From Ophiodon elongatus (lineage: Eukaryota > Chordata > Actinopteri > Perciformes > Hexagrammidae): a stretch of DNA of 64,000 nt. How positions within the stretch are numbered: the first letter of the stretch is position 1; each line of letters starts with the position of its first letter. Position numbers and translations under genes: made by a program. Positions 23,131 to 36,177 of the stretch are shown one piece after another. The stretch lies in the NCBI GenBank assembly GCA_016806645.1, contig JACSYO010001937.1, positions 28,501-92,500 on the forward strand, in the 5' to 3' direction. The notes under the pieces are model-generated. The model was not told the origin of the DNA, did no database searches, and saw nothing but the letters and a program-made list of their open reading frames with translations.

Positions 23131-24759
23131 CATTGTTGTCCACGTAGTCCTTACCAAGCAATCTGATTAGTCAACGCACACCTCGGCGCTGCCGTGCTCA
23201 CCGCTTTGACAATATAATTCCACCGTTTCCATGGCAACGTTGTGACTGAATACCAGAGCGAAAGCCTTCAATACAAAGTGGATGGTTTTGTAGTGAAGTT
23301 GTTGGATTTCAGTGCATTCATATCTCTAGATCAGGTCACCGGTCGACGTTTTAGTGTCCAATACTTTGGTTTACGACCAAATACCTGCAGAACTAAAGAC
23401 ATCCAATCAGTGTTGAGCTTGATTACTGCACCAGGAATAATGGAATCCAGCAGATTAATGCTTTTCTTGACATTAATTTGGGGCTTCCAGTAAACTGAGA
23501 CCATGGAGCTGCATTTTACAGTTAAAGGATTACTATAGTTCTTGGCTGAGCTTCTAATATTACATGATGTTGTTCTGATGCTTACATAAAATTAATAAAA
23601 ATGTATTGACATTCAGATAAATACAGAATGTCGTGAACATCTACAGGCAATGTATTCAACAGATACATACCAGACATCATATAGTTTTAAACACATTAGT
23701 GACTGATGACTAAACAAAAAAAAACTCCTCAAACAAGTTACAGAATTATCAATAAAAACTGTAAATCTATATTCTGAACCGACAGGATTTTATTTGTTCG
23801 TGCTGATAGCTGGATGTTCCCATTCTAATTTACAGATATAAACAAGTTATTATAAAGTCGATAACTTATTGATTGTTCCCATTGATCTTTGAGTGTTTCC
23901 ATCTCTCAAGTAGTCAGAAAACAAATTAAAATAATCAATACTCATCTGAGCTCTTTGTTATTATATACAACAGAAATGAATGAGGGCACACTTTCACACT
24001 TATATAAAATATAAATAATTAATTTGGTTGTTTATTTATATATTTGTAATCAGTCCGATTTGGTCCTGTGTTTTCTTGTTATTAAATGTGTTTTGTGTAC
24101 AAGTACTTCATTTAAAGGAGACTATCTGGACAGCTCTAAACCCTCAGAATGTACGAATGCACTGAAAATAAAATAGTTGTGGACTCGTGATGAAGGCCAG
24201 CTGTAGCTGTTCAGAGAAAACATTAACTTTCACCATGTGAAATACGGAACACACAGATGTGAATATAACACATACAAAAATATATTAAACAAACATAATA
24301 GAAATAAAGTGAAACATATGCTAAAACCTTTCTTTATCTACAGTAATTATTAACCTGAATGATAATGATGATACTGCAGCTATACGTTTTCATTTCTCAA
24401 AAGAGACTAAAACGGTTCTTTGACTAATTTATTTCAATGAAACTATTTTTTGGGGACTTTCTGAAAGTCACAGAACTGATGTTTCTTTCACTTCTAAAAT
24501 CCAGACTCTTCAGTTTTATGTTCAGCTAGTAATTCTGTCAATAATGAACCTCCATGTTCTGTTCGACTAAGACAAGACGAGTGTCGTCAACAGAGACAGT
24601 CAGCAGCCAATCGCACGCTGTCCTGGTGTCATGTGACCCACATCCTGCTGTAAAACCTCAGACATCGCTGATCTCTGATCAAACACAGCTCTCCTTCTGG
24701 TTTCAGCTGCAGGACGTCCCTGTGTCCTCCTCGTGTCCCTGATGGCGTCCCTCGGTCCT
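23131..24759. other. AT-rich intergenic region, partly galr1 3' untranslated
   Basis: No gene recognised. The right part presumably includes the 3' untranslated region of galr1 (minus strand); I could not identify its polyadenylation site with confidence among many A/T-rich candidates. Confidence 0.4.
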
Positions 24760-27700
24760 TCATATGTTGGTGGTTGAGTGCGTGGTGGAGAAGTTCTCCA
24801 TGCGTAAACGAACCACCTTGCCCGTGGGCGGCGGCGGGTACAGGAAGCAGCAGGTGAAGACCTGGCGGCAGGCCTTGCGGAAGTTCTCAGACAGGAAGGC
24901 GTAGAGGACGGGGTTCACGCAGGAGTTTCCGTACGAAAGGCAGTGGGAAACAATACGGAAGGCAAAGGTGGCCTCATTCAGGGGAAAGGTGCCAAACTCC
25001 ACCCACATGACGATGATGTGATGGGGCATCCAGCAGATGGTGAAGGCAGTGACGACCAGGAGGACAGTCTGAGCCGTCTGCAGGACAGAGGAGAAGAAAC
25101 AGTCAGGACACTCCCAAATACAGTCAGGACACTCCTAGATACAGTCAGGACACTCCCAAATAAAGTCAGGACACTCCCAAATACAGTCAGGACACTCCCA
25201 AATACAGCTAGGACACTCCTAGATACAGTCAGGACACTCCCAAATACGGTCAGGACACTCCCAAATACGGTCAGGATACTCCCAAATACAGTCAGGATAC
25301 TCCCAAATACAGTCAGAACACTCCTAGATACAGTCAGGACACTCCTAGATAAAGCCAGGACACTCCTAGATACAGTCAGGACACTCCCAACTCCCAAATA
25401 CAGTCAGGACACTCCCAAATACAGTCAGGACACTCCCAAATACAGTCAGTACACTCCAAAATACAGTCAGGACACTCCTAAATACAGTCAGGACACTCCC
25501 CAAATACAGTCAAGACACTCCCCAAATACAGTCAGGACACTCCCAAATACAGTCAGGACACTCCCCGAATACAGTCAGGACACTCCCCAAATATAGTAGG
25601 AGATGCCATAAAAGAAATACATGAAGAGAAAGAAATCAGTAAAAAAAAACAATAATAATGTGAAGAATGAAGGAAGCAAACCTTCCCTTTATTGAGTGAG
25701 TTTATATTTGTGTCTGAATGCAGCTTTAAATCTCTTGTATCACTGTGAGTCATCTCCAGACTACCCACATCCAACTTTCCACCAATCATATTTCCACCCA
25801 CAAACTCTGGACCCGACGGCACCAGTTATTTTACGATCTGTGTTCAGATTTATATTCAATCTGTTTAAAAAGAGACTCTTCTCCTACACAAAGATCTGTG
25901 ACTTCAGGCTCCAAACTTCCACAACAAATGTTTCAAAGCACTCAAAAGCTCCAACTGCTCTGTTTACGTCACTTTACAGAAATGTAATAAAAAGAGCTGC
26001 TCTGTCACGGCCGTTGAACCAAGGCAGCGAGGGAAGACATGAAGGTATTTATAGTCTAACTGGTACGTGCAGGGTATCAAAGGGGCTGGCAGAGAATCCA
26101 AAGATCAGGTAGGTTCAAACAGGCCGGTCAGAAGGCAGATTACAGGTAACACAACAGATTACAGAGACCAGGAAACACCGGCCACACCTGGAGAACAACT
26201 GGATTGTTAGGGCTACAGTTCACCAGGATCACCACAAAACACATTACAAAGAACATTCAAACTGGTATGGAGCAGAAAAATTAATACGCAATTACTTTGG
26301 AAGGGACCAATCCCGATTCTATCACATCTTTAACAGCTTCTAAATGATTTTATTGACACACATGTAACAAAAAACAGACACAATTCGTCGTCTCTTCCTC
26401 ATTCTACACCAAACCTACATATACTTATCTATATATATCTATCTATATATATATAGATAGATATATATATATATAAATAAATGACTGTAACTGCAGGGCT
26501 GATGAATTATATGGGAACAAGTGTGTAGGAGGGAGGGGTACGTCAGGGGACCAAGACCTGCAACAGACTCTGAGGGCATCTAGTGGACGTTTTGAGGACG
26601 GCAGTTGAGAGGAGGAGCCAGACGAGCAAACAACCAACCAGAGAGGAAAGTCTTCATCGTGAAACATCCTCTCGTTCTAAACTGTCCCCACTCTTCCTCA
26701 GAACTCCTCCTCCCTCTAGTAAAGCCATCAAAGACAGAGTCAGCTTAACTGCCGGCAGCATTTCTATTTACCCAAAGTCTCACAAGCAAAACATAAAGTT
26801 TGTATATTACTGTGACTACAAAACTAAAACTTCCTCAGCCTCAGCTGGCCGACTTAATAAAACACAAAATACAACAAAGGTCTCGCCTCTGTTCTCCCAC
26901 GATGAGATGAAAACCATAAAAACCCTCAAGAGGATTTACCATGAGGAGTCTCTACCGGAGGAAAACTCATTTACAGGAGATGAAAAACATAATCCATAAC
27001 TGAGCTGATGAAAACAAACATCAGTGTTGTAAAAGTATTAATGAATAAAGTATTAAGACATGGCCGCTGTGGACGTTACTCCCTCTTCTGACTCTGAGGG
27101 AATCTCTTCTATTCTTAGTCCTGCTGTCTAAATATTTACCCAGCAGCCTTTGTTCCAGCTCCACTGACCCAAGGAGCCGATCTGTGATTGGCTGAAACAA
27201 GACGCCGGCACACGCCGGCACACTGTCAACCAGGGTGGCCTCCAGAGCCCAGTCTGTCTCTGGGGGGGTGGGGCCCCCTCCAGAGCCCCCCCCCCCCCAA
27301 CCCCCCCCCTCCAGAGCCCCGTCTGCCTGTGGGCCCCCTCCAGAGCCTCGTCTGTCTGTGGGCCCCCTCCAGAGCCTCGTCTGCCTGTGGGCCCCCTCCA
27401 GAGCCTCGTCTGTCTGTGGGCCCCCTCCAGAGCCTCGTCTGTCTGTGGGCCCCCTCCAGAGCCTCGTCTGTCTGTGGGCCCCCTCCAGAGCCCCATCTGC
27501 CTGTGGGCCGCATCCAGAGCCCCGTCTGCTACCAGTAGTACTACGATACCACCAATAGTACTACGAATCAAGAGTACAAAGGGGCCGTACATGGTACTAC
27601 GATACCACCAATAGTACTACGATACCACCAATAGTGCTACAATACTATCCATAGTACTATGATACCACCAATAGTACTACGAATTAGAGTAAAAAGGGGC

Positions 27701-30485
27701 CGTACATAATACTACAATTTAGAGTACAAAGGAGCCGTACATAATACTACGATTCAGAGTACAAAGGGGGCGTACATAATGCTACGATTCAGAGTACAAA
27801 GGGGGCGTACATAATGCTACGATTCAGAGTACAAAGGAGCCGTACATTGTATTACGATACCACTAATAATACTACGAATCAGAGTACAAAAGGGCCATAC
27901 ATAATACTACGATTCAGAGTACAAAGGGGCCGTACGTAATACTACAATTCAGAGTACAAAGGAGCCGTACATGGAACTACGATACCACCAATAGTACTAC
28001 GAATCAGAGTACAAAGGGGCCGTACATAATACTGCGATTCAGAGTACAAAGGAGCCGTACATGGAACTACGATACCACCAATAGTACTATGAATCAGAGT
28101 ACAAAGGGGCCGTACATGGTACTACGATACCACCAATAGTACTACGAATCAGAGTACAAAGAGGCCGTACATAATACTACAATTATGAGTACAAAGAGGC
28201 CGTACAGAATACTACGATTATGAGTACAACAGAGCCAGTCCATAGTTCTACAATACCACCAATAGTACAGCGATTAAGAATACAAAAGAGCCCTCCATAG
28301 TACTATGATACCACCAATACTACAACCCTGTAGTGATACTGTGGTGGAGTAAAATAAGATAAAATCAGGTTAGACCAGATCAAACCAGGTTAATGTAGTT
28401 TAAACCAGATTACACCAGGTTAAAGCATCTTAAACCAGGTTAAACCAGGTTAATATACCAGGTCAGTGGAGTTTGAACCGGTTTAAAAGGAGTTTGAACC
28501 ATGTTAAAAAGGTTAGACCTGGTTAAATGAGGTTAAACTGGTTTCAAGGAGTTTAAATGAGGTTAAACCAGGTTAATATAACCAGGGTCAAATGATGTTA
28601 TAACGAGTTCAAACCAGGTCAAACAGGTATACCAGGCTAAATTAGGTTGAACCAGGTTAAATTATGTTAAACCAGGTTAAACCGGGTTAATACCAGGTTA
28701 CAGGAGTTTAAACCAGGTTAAACAGGTGTACCAGGTTAAATGATGTTAAACCAGGTTAAATGAGGTTAACCCAGGTTAAATGAGGAGGAAGAGGAGGAAG
28801 AGGAGTTCACCTTTCTCTTGGAGCGCTCAGACCTCCTGGACATGTTCTTCATCTTTTTTTGAAGATGAAACAAAACCTGAAAAAAAAATCAACAGTGAAT
28901 AATAAACAATAAACAAGATTAAGAGAAAGAAGACAAGATGACTAATGATAACAATTAATAACTAATAATGACTAATGATAACTAACTATAACTAACGATA
29001 ACTAATGATAACTTATGATAACTTATGATGACTAAAGAAGGAAAACCACTCTGGATTCAGCTGTTTGTGCATTTTACAACTTTTAGGACCTAATGATTAA
29101 ATGAATGGATATTCAGGCGTTAAAGGCGTCTCTTTCCCATGCTGCTCTATGGGGAAGTCCCTTTGGGCCCCTCGGCATCATGGGACCTGGAAGCTGTGAT
29201 TCCATTGATTGGTCACTGTGTAAAACCTGCTTCAAGGCCCAGTGCTCCTCCTGAGGATTCAGCTGAAGTCCAGAGGACATTAATGTCCCACAGCTGGACG
29301 CACACAGAGGAGGTCACGCATGCCTTCACAATAAGAGCCCTGAGACACAGGACACGTCAGAGGAATTTTATTCTGATATTCTAACACACATAGAGAAGAA
29401 GAAACCAGGCAGGGTTTATTTTAGGAAAGCCCTCAACAGATGTTGCCTTGGAGACGGAGCTGAGCAGCACTGATGATACCATTTGTCAAAAATATTTATC
29501 ATTTAATATTTCTGATAATTTCTTCTGTTGGAAAGAAATGCAAAAAAATGTAAAAGAAGTTTTTGGGAAATAATTGAGATATGAAAATCATCGATACGAT
29601 TACATGAGTGTTTCATTTTGAAACGTCACACCGGTTTCTGGGTGTTGGTGTCCGCGCGCTTGCCGCAGGTTTTTACGCACAGTTTTTATGAGCGTTGGGA
29701 CTTTGTGCGCGCCCTTTGGCCCCCGCGCGCCGGGATTAATCTGAGTTTTACGGCCGCGGGAGTCAAACATTACCCGGGAAGGACCCGACCTTGGAGTAGC
29801 AGCAGCTGATAAGCAGCAGCGGCAGCAGGTAGCCGATCAGCAGGATGGTCACCCGGTAGCTGCGCTTGGAGGCTCCGGACCACTGCTCCCAGCAGAAGGT
29901 GCTGTTGGGGGCGCTGGGGTGGCTGATCAGGACCTGGTGCTGGGCCACCGGCACCGAGCACACCAGGGACAGCGTCCAAATGACGCACACTCCAGCCAGC
30001 GCGTTCCGGCGGCTCCTGACGCACGGGGACTTCTTGGAGAGCACCACGGCGATGTAGCGGTCCACGGACATGGCCACCAGCGTGAAGATGCTCACCAGCA
30101 TGCTGACGGTGGAGAAGTAGTGTCCGAACCGGCAGAGCACGGACCCGAACACCCACTCCGGCAGGGAGTAGATGGTGGCCTGGAACGGGACGCAGAAGAG
30201 GAGGAAGCTGAGGTCCGCCACGCTCAGGTTCAGGATGAAGATGTTGGTCGGGCTGCTGGCGCGCCTCCCTCCTCCTCCCCCACCGAGCCCCCCACTGACG
30301 CTATACTTCACCTTCCCGATCACCACCATCACCAGAGAGTTCCCCACCACCCCCACCACGAAGATCAGCCCGAACACCACAGGCACGACCACCGCCTGCG
30401 GCCCGGAACCGTCGCCCTCCACCTCAGACCGGTTCGACTCCAGGAGTTCAGCCCAGCCGAAAGAGCTGTTTCCCGGCAGCAGCAT
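24760..30485 (-). CDS. galr1: Galanin receptor type 1 (class A GPCR), complete, 3 exons
   Basis: Exon 1 30485-29790 (232 codons), exon 2 28876-28811 (22 codons), exon 3 25077-24760 (105 codons plus TGA): 359 residues, close to the usual 350-360. All junctions are GT-AG and phase 0, at the positions known for GALR1 (after CCYSK; after ERSKRK). Visible GPCR marks: N-glycosylation sites near N6 and N18; TM1 GNSLV; TM2 NLSVADL; TM3 Cys and SVDRYIAVV (DRY); ECL2 Cys in STFCWEQW; TM6 CWMPHH; TM7 NPVLYAF (NPxxY); C-terminal palmitoylation-type CCFLY. It is a plasma-membrane receptor for the neuropeptide galanin, generally Gi/o-coupled. Odd features: a Gly-rich insertion (GGLGGGGGG) in the first intracellular loop, and introns crowded with minisatellites. 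The a/b paralogue cannot be assigned from sequence alone. Confidence 0.93.
25098..25600. repeat. galr1: Minisatellite of about 21 bp in galr1 intron 2
   Basis: About 24 copies of 'acagtcaggacactcccaa(a)t' with two main variants (cccaaat and cctagat) intermixed. It starts about 20 bases beyond the exon 3 acceptor, on the intron side. Confidence 0.9.
25601..27239. other. Galr1 intron 2, mixed repeats
   Basis: Non-coding. 25995-26330 resembles transposon-derived text ('gaaggtatttatagtctaac', 'cacacctggagaacaac') related in style to the LTR repeats at 11.6 kb. 26420-26475 is an (ATCT)/(TA) palindromic microsatellite. No gene seen. Confidence 0.4.
27240..27535. repeat. galr1: 30-bp GC-rich minisatellite in galr1 intron 2
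   Basis: About eight copies of a 30-base unit containing 'ccccctccagagcc(t/c)cgtc' and 'tgtctgtggg', preceded by poly-C runs (27287-27310). Long open frames on both strands across it are repeat artefacts. Confidence 0.9.
27536..28330. repeat. galr1: Degenerate tandem repeat, 'gattcagagtacaaaggggc' family
   Basis: About 20 imperfect copies of a unit of about 38-50 bases combining 'tacgattcagagtacaaag', 'gccgtacataatac' and 'gataccaccaatagtac'. Unit types mix, indicating repeated unequal exchange. Confidence 0.85.
28335..28795. repeat. galr1: 'ttaaaccaggttaaa' tandem repeat in galr1 intron 2
   Basis: Many short degenerate repeats of about 15 bases, ending only 15-20 bases from the exon 2 donor. 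Intron 1 also has a small 'actaatgataactaac' array at about 28940-29030. Confidence 0.85.
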
Positions 30486-30735
30486 GTTGGAGCTCCGCGG
30501 GGAGCTGGACGGTTAGAGCTGAAGAAGACCAAGACTGACTGGCTGAAAGACCAGGTCCATGATCCGGATCAGACGCGTCCGTCAGCTGAGTCCGGACCCG
30601 ACACGCTGTTGGACACGCGTCAAGGTGACGGAAGCATGGTGCACGACTTCCTGTCGAGGGATTTAAAAATAAAACGTTGACTGCCAGTATCCGTCAAACT
30701 GTCAATCAGACGAGGATCAACTGACTTATATCATT

Positions 30736-31985
30736 TATTTTAATGAAAATGTTCATCATCAAATACAGTTAGTTACTACCACAGTTAGTATAGTTAGTAT
30801 AATTAGTAGTTACCACAGTTACCACAGTTAGTACAGTCAGTAGTTACACAGTTAGTAGTTACCACAGATAGTATAGTTAGTAGTTAGTAGTTACACAGTT
30901 AGTATAGTTAGTAGTTACGCAGTTAGTATAGTTAGTAGTTACACAGTTAGTATAGTTAGTAGTTACGCAGTTAGTATAGTTAGTAGTTACACAGTTAGTA
31001 GTTACACAGTTAGTAGTTACACAGTTAGTAGTTATACAGTTAGTAGTTAGTAGTTACACAGTTAGTAGTTACACAGTTAGTAGTTATACAGTTAGTAGTT
31101 AGTAGTTACACAGTTAGTAGTTACAGTTAGTAGTTATACAGTTAGTTGTTAGTAGTTACACAGTTAGTACAGTTAGTAGTTACACAGTTAGTAGTTATAC
31201 AGTTAGTAGTTACACAGTTAGTACAGTTAGTAGTTACACAGTTAGTAGTTATACAGTTAGTAGTTACACAGTTAGTACAGTTAGTAGTTACACAGTTAGT
31301 AGTTATACAGTTAGTAGTTACACAGTTAGTACAGTTAGTAGTTACACAGTTAGTAGTTATACAGTTAGTAGTTACACAGTTAGTACAGTTAGTAGTTACA
31401 CAGTTAGTAGTTATACAGTTAGTAGTTACACAGTTAGTACAGTTAGTAGTTACACAGTTAGTAGTTATACAGTTAGTAGTTACACAGTTAGTACAGTTAG
31501 TAGTTACACAGTTAGTAGTTATACAGTTAGTAGTTACACAGTTAGTACAGTTAGTAGTTACACAGTTAGTAGTTATACAGTTAGTAGTTACACAGTTAGT
31601 ACAGTTAGTAGTTACACAGTTAGTAGTTATACAGTTAGTAGTTACACAGTTAGTACAGTTAGTAGTTACACAGTTAGTAGTTATACAGTTAGTAGTTACA
31701 CAGTTAGTACAGTTAGTAGTTACACAGTTAGTAGTTATACAGTTAGTAGTTACACAGTTATACAGTTAGTAGTTACACAGTTAGTAGTTAGTAGTTACAC
31801 AGTTAGTAGTTACACAGTTAGTAGTTAATAGTTACATAGTTAGTAGTTACACAGTCAGTATAGTTAGTTGTTATACAGTTAGTAGTTACACAGTTAGTAT
31901 AGTTAGTAGTTACACAGTTAGTAGTTACACAGTTAGTAGTTACACAGTTAGTATAGTTAGTAGTTACACAGTTAGTAGTTACACA
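30736..31985. repeat. 'acagttagtagtt' minisatellite with 54-bp higher-order unit
   Basis: Short units (acagttagtagttac, acagttagtagttat, acagttagtac) fill 1.25 kb upstream of galr1. Between about 31146 and 31740 they form a regular 54-base higher-order unit repeated about 11 times. As 54 is a multiple of 3, all frames stay open across the array; this is not a gene. Confidence 0.93.
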
Positions 31986-32616
31986 GTCAGTATAGAACAT
32001 GACGGAGGGAACATGACGGAGGGAACATGACGGAGGGAACATGACAGGGGGAACATGACGGAGGGAACATGACGGAGGGAACATGACGGAGGGAACATGA
32101 CACAGGGAACATGACGGAGGGAACATGACGGAGGGAACATGACACAGGGAACATGACGGAGGGAACATGACACAGGGAACATGACACAGGGAACATGACG
32201 GAGGGAACATGACGGAGGGAACATGACGGAGGGAACATGGCGGAGGGAACATGACAGGGAACATGAAAGAGGGAACATGACAGGGAACATGAAAGAGGGA
32301 ACATGACAGGGGGAACATGACAGAGGGAACATGACGGAGGGAACATGACAGAGGGAACATGACGGAGGGAACATGACACAGGGAACATGACGGAGGGAAC
32401 ATAACGGAGGGAACATGACAGGGGGAACATGAAAGGGGGAACATGACAGGGGGAACATGACAGAGGGAACATGACGGAGGGAACATGACAGAGGGAACAT
32501 GACGGAGGGAACATGACAGAGGGAACATGACGGAGGGAACATGACGGAGGGAACATGACAGAGGGAACATGACGGAGGGAACATGACAGAGGGAACATGA
32601 CGGAGGGAACATGACA
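31986..32616. repeat. 14-bp minisatellite 'gaacatgacggagg'
   Basis: About 45 copies of a 14-base unit with variants (gacacagg, gacagagg, gacagggg). It joins the preceding array without unique sequence between them. Confidence 0.93.
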
Positions 32617-34973
32617 GAATACAGGATGTGTTACTGTCTGCGTGATCGGCATTTTTAGAATCACAGGAATCAGCCAGTTAAAAACTGGCAAATTTTCCCT
32701 TCAATACTTTAGACTTCAGCCACAATGTTAAAGTGAAACAAAGAAGTGGGACTTCAAATCAAACGTAAACTGAGAAATACTCACAAAATGTAATCTATTG
32801 GTATTGTGTTCAGGGAAAACAAACTGGCTTTTTTTATTTTTAAGGACGACGATACAAAACAAAGTTAGGTTGAGGCAACAAAACCACTTAGTTAGGTTTT
32901 GTAAAACCATCATGGTTGGGCTGAAAATAACTACGAAGGTTTTAGGCAACAAAACCACAACAACACTTTGGGACACTTTTTGTCCAACACCGGCCTCGTG
33001 GTTGAAGTCCCTGTGTTTGTTGGACCCACACACCTCCCCTCCAGCCCTCCATAAGGAGTCTTTATCGATATTCATTGTGTTTAGATTGTGTGTCCATCAC
33101 CACTAAGGCTCCTAATTTACTTTCCATTGTTTTCCTCCTGAAACCAACAGATTGGAGTTCATGACTGTTTCCCAACCTGCCAGGATACTGAGCTGGTTTT
33201 TCATCAGTTTTAACAACATATCTCGTCTCAAACTCAGATTACATTTTCATTTTTACAGCGTACACAGTCACAGACCAGTGATATTAACTTACTGTTAATA
33301 AATGTTTTTTGCACCCCTCCTGCCAATCAAATATTAAAGTTTAAATATTAAAGTTTTCTGGTGACCAGCCACCTCGTGACCTTTATGTTGGGCGGCAGCG
33401 CTACACGCACCATTTGTTGACCACTTGTTTGGACTACGGATTGATTGTTAGTCTTTTATCTGCCTTCTTCTCTCACATTCATTTCTACACTTCCTGAAAC
33501 AAAGGAAACTTCTAAACAAATTCAATTAGTGACAGAAAAATGAGACTAATGAGGAGGTTTAATGAGCAGCTGGAGACAAACTCAGTCACGACGTTTTAGA
33601 ACTGTTTCATTTTCCATTTCAGTGGATCACACAATGAGTTTAATATTACTGAGTTCACTTTGTGTCAGCAACAAAGATTCATGTAGAGCGAACCTGCAAC
33701 CCCTGCCTCACTGACCAATCACCAGGCTGTATACAGAGGTGGACAGGGCCTCGAGTTTGGCCGTCACCATCTTGTTTTTTTTGCGACCAGAAGAGATACG
33801 AGAGGGCGGAGCTACAGCCAAACGCTGAGTCAGACGTTTAGGCCACCAACATGTTACAAACATGAAAACACAGACAACTCCCAGACCGGACCAGAGGTGG
33901 AGACCTGTCAATCACAAGGTAGCCCCGCCCTAAAGCAGAGGTGTCGCCCCCTGATGGACATTAGAGAGAATGCAGCTTTAAGACACTTAAGCATTGGCTT
34001 TACTTTTCAGAACCGGCCAATCACTGAGCTCCTCCTCCTGCTTCACACTAACCAATCATTAACCAGCTGCAGGGGAACATGGCGGCCTGTCAGCTGCAGA
34101 GATTCCCAGACGGTGTCACAGTTGTTTATTTGAAGTGATGTTGTCCGTCCCCCTGTTGAGAATTAACAAATAGCCGACAGCTGTTAGCGGTGTTAGCACC
34201 GTTAACTAGTGAGAGTGGAGCCACTAGACAGGCTCTGAGGTTCAGATGTATCACCTTTAAAGAAACTTAAAGCTTCAATAACTTCTGTGGGTCACATGTT
34301 TAATATGTTTCTGTGAATATTTATGTCTCAGACTCATGTGGAGTATTTATCAAACAAACAAATGTTAATGTTTGCAAAGTGTCTATCTTCAACACCTTCT
34401 CATCCCAATATGATATCTTAGGGAAAACATTACGACTAATTTTTTGCATTTTTTACTACAAAAGTCCAGCAACACATGCTAATTAAAGCTTGATACATGA
34501 ATACAGTCTTTTCAAAATAAACTTATTTACAGGAAAGAACTTAATTAGGTTTAGACAACACAAATACTCAGGTTTAGGAAAAGGTCGTCGTTTGGGTTAA
34601 AATTATATATAGATATATCTATATATCTACAGCTGTTGTGCGTGTCTGATAATGTGTGCCACGTTGACACACACTGATAACATGATAACTCTGAACACTC
34701 AGCAAACTGTTTGAATATTTAAACGTGAAACATAAAAGAAGATCTGTACATGAAAATTATGTTTCACTGATGTATGATATGTACAGTTTATATACATTAT
34801 ATATATATTTAACATATTGTAACATGCAACATAATAGTATATGTCATAGAATGATCAGGTTTCATAAAAACATTAATTAATAAATAAAAAACGGAATTAT
34901 ATCAATAAAGTAATAGCACGACAATGTAGACATAAGTAAAGGGTAAATAATAGTATTTGTATATAAACACATA
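32617..34973. other. Intergenic, no gene recognised
   Basis: Largely AT-rich. 33700-34130 has transposon-like text, including 'gtcgccccctgatgg' followed by 'gagagaatgcagctttaaga', a diverged single copy of the 73-bp repeat found on either side of the chymotrypsinogen palindrome. Confidence 0.4.
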
Positions 34974-34980
34974 ATATATG

Positions 34981-35020
<40 letters not shown>

Positions 35021-35095
35021 TATATTATATATTCTTCTTCTCCTTCTTCTTCTTCTTCTTGTTCTTCTTCTTCTACTCTTCATCATTATTAGGCT
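34974..35095. repeat. (TA)n and (TTC)n microsatellites
   Basis: 34974-35032 is (TA)n with symmetrical interruptions; 35033-35080 is (TTC)n, then 'ctcttcatcattatta'. The TTC part and the following phrase recur, in the same orientation, at 43206-43270. Confidence 0.9.
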
Positions 35096-35390
35096 CGTTC
35101 GACATGAGCCAGTCCTGATCAGAATCAATCACCGGCGATCGGTGCGCAATGCATGCTGGGTAGATTTCTGTCCGACATGCTCCCTCTAGCTCTGACTTCA
35201 TGACGACGTGGTCAACGATAACCTCACGAGAGCGAGGCGGCCGCAGGTTTTAGAGCCAGGCGCCGCAGTAGCTCTCCACCATGGCCCAGTGCATGATGGG
35301 AAACGCCTGGGTGTCGCCACATCAGAGAGCTGATTGGCTCTTAGATTTGAAAACAAACACCACGTGTTGAAAAAAAAAATAAAAAAAAAC

Positions 35391-35562
35391 TTTAGTAGCA
35401 CTTACCATCTCTTACTTATAGACCATTGTAGTTTGGCTTTCTGGAGGAAATTGTACTTTCTTGATTATTGTTGTTCTGGTTTGAACTCTCATGGTTGAAT
35501 CACTTATTGTCACATTGGATAAAATCGTCTGCTAAATTAAATGAAATGTAATGTAATGTAAT
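35391..35562 (+). mobile_element. L2 LINE 3'-end fragment
   Basis: Matches the 3' end of the L2 at 9770-9955 phrase by phrase: 'tagtttggctttct', 'gaattgtactttcttgatt', 'tgttgttctgg', 'cttattgt', then ATGTA repeats. A short 5'-truncated copy. Confidence 0.8.
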
Positions 35563-35656
35563 TGTAGAAAAACCTATTTATCTGTGTATTTGTAAAACTC
35601 GATTGTTGGTTGTTAGTCTCAGGTTTAATCTAAAGACATATCTTGTGTGGTTGATG

Positions 35657-35690
<34 letters not shown>

Positions 35691-36177
35691 TAATAATAAT
35701 ATTAATAATAATAATAATAAAGCTTATTTATATAACACTTATCAAAACGAGAAGCAAAGTGTTTCACAGGCAGACATAAAAAGAACAAAGGATGCAGGTA
35801 CACGCACATTTCTACATAAATATATATATTATAAACACATATGACCACTTCCGAACGAGATCTGTAAACTACAAGTAGCCTACAGATTTTTACAGATCTA
35901 ACAGGAAGTCACTGTTTCTGTGACTTCCTGTGTTTCTTTGAAGGAGGCTGAAAACTGTCCGACTGGATCGCAGTTTTCTGGCTCCGCCCCCTGATGACGC
36001 CATCTGCTCTCGTCTACTTTACAGGCAGTTAATCTCGTACGAGCGTATTATCATACAGGACATGTTTAATCAGTGAATTGTGAATGTGATTGTATTTTTG
36101 TTGAACATATTGAAAATGTATTATTTTACTTCCTTCTGGACTTTGTGTAGTGTAAGAACATTAGGGTTGTAAAACAT
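35563..36177. other. (AAT)n repeat and unclassified sequence
   Basis: 35656-35720 is (AAT)n followed by 'gcttatttatataacactta', typical of a LINE or SINE end. 36060-36127 is nearly the same, in the same orientation, as 43276-43350. Confidence 0.45.

Noticed and set aside
24943..25596. 217-codon plus-strand and 139-codon minus-strand frames
   Set aside because: They lie in the 21-bp intronic minisatellite of galr1; unit length keeps frames open.
25098..25600. CRISPR-like regular repeats
   Set aside because: Repeats abut without unique spacers and the genome is eukaryotic; these are minisatellites.
29919..30680. 253-codon frame antisense to galr1 exon 1
   Set aside because: Shadow of a GC-rich exon; histidine-rich text without domain, while the opposite strand is a clear GPCR.
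31146..31769. 207-codon open frame in the 54-bp repeat
   Set aside because: Unit length divisible by three keeps it open; composition is purely the repeat (VVTQLVQL...).
31818..32691. Three overlapping minus-strand frames of 201-264 codons
   Set aside because: Translations of the 14-bp repeat (42 bases = 14 codons in all frames); no start context or non-repeat domain.
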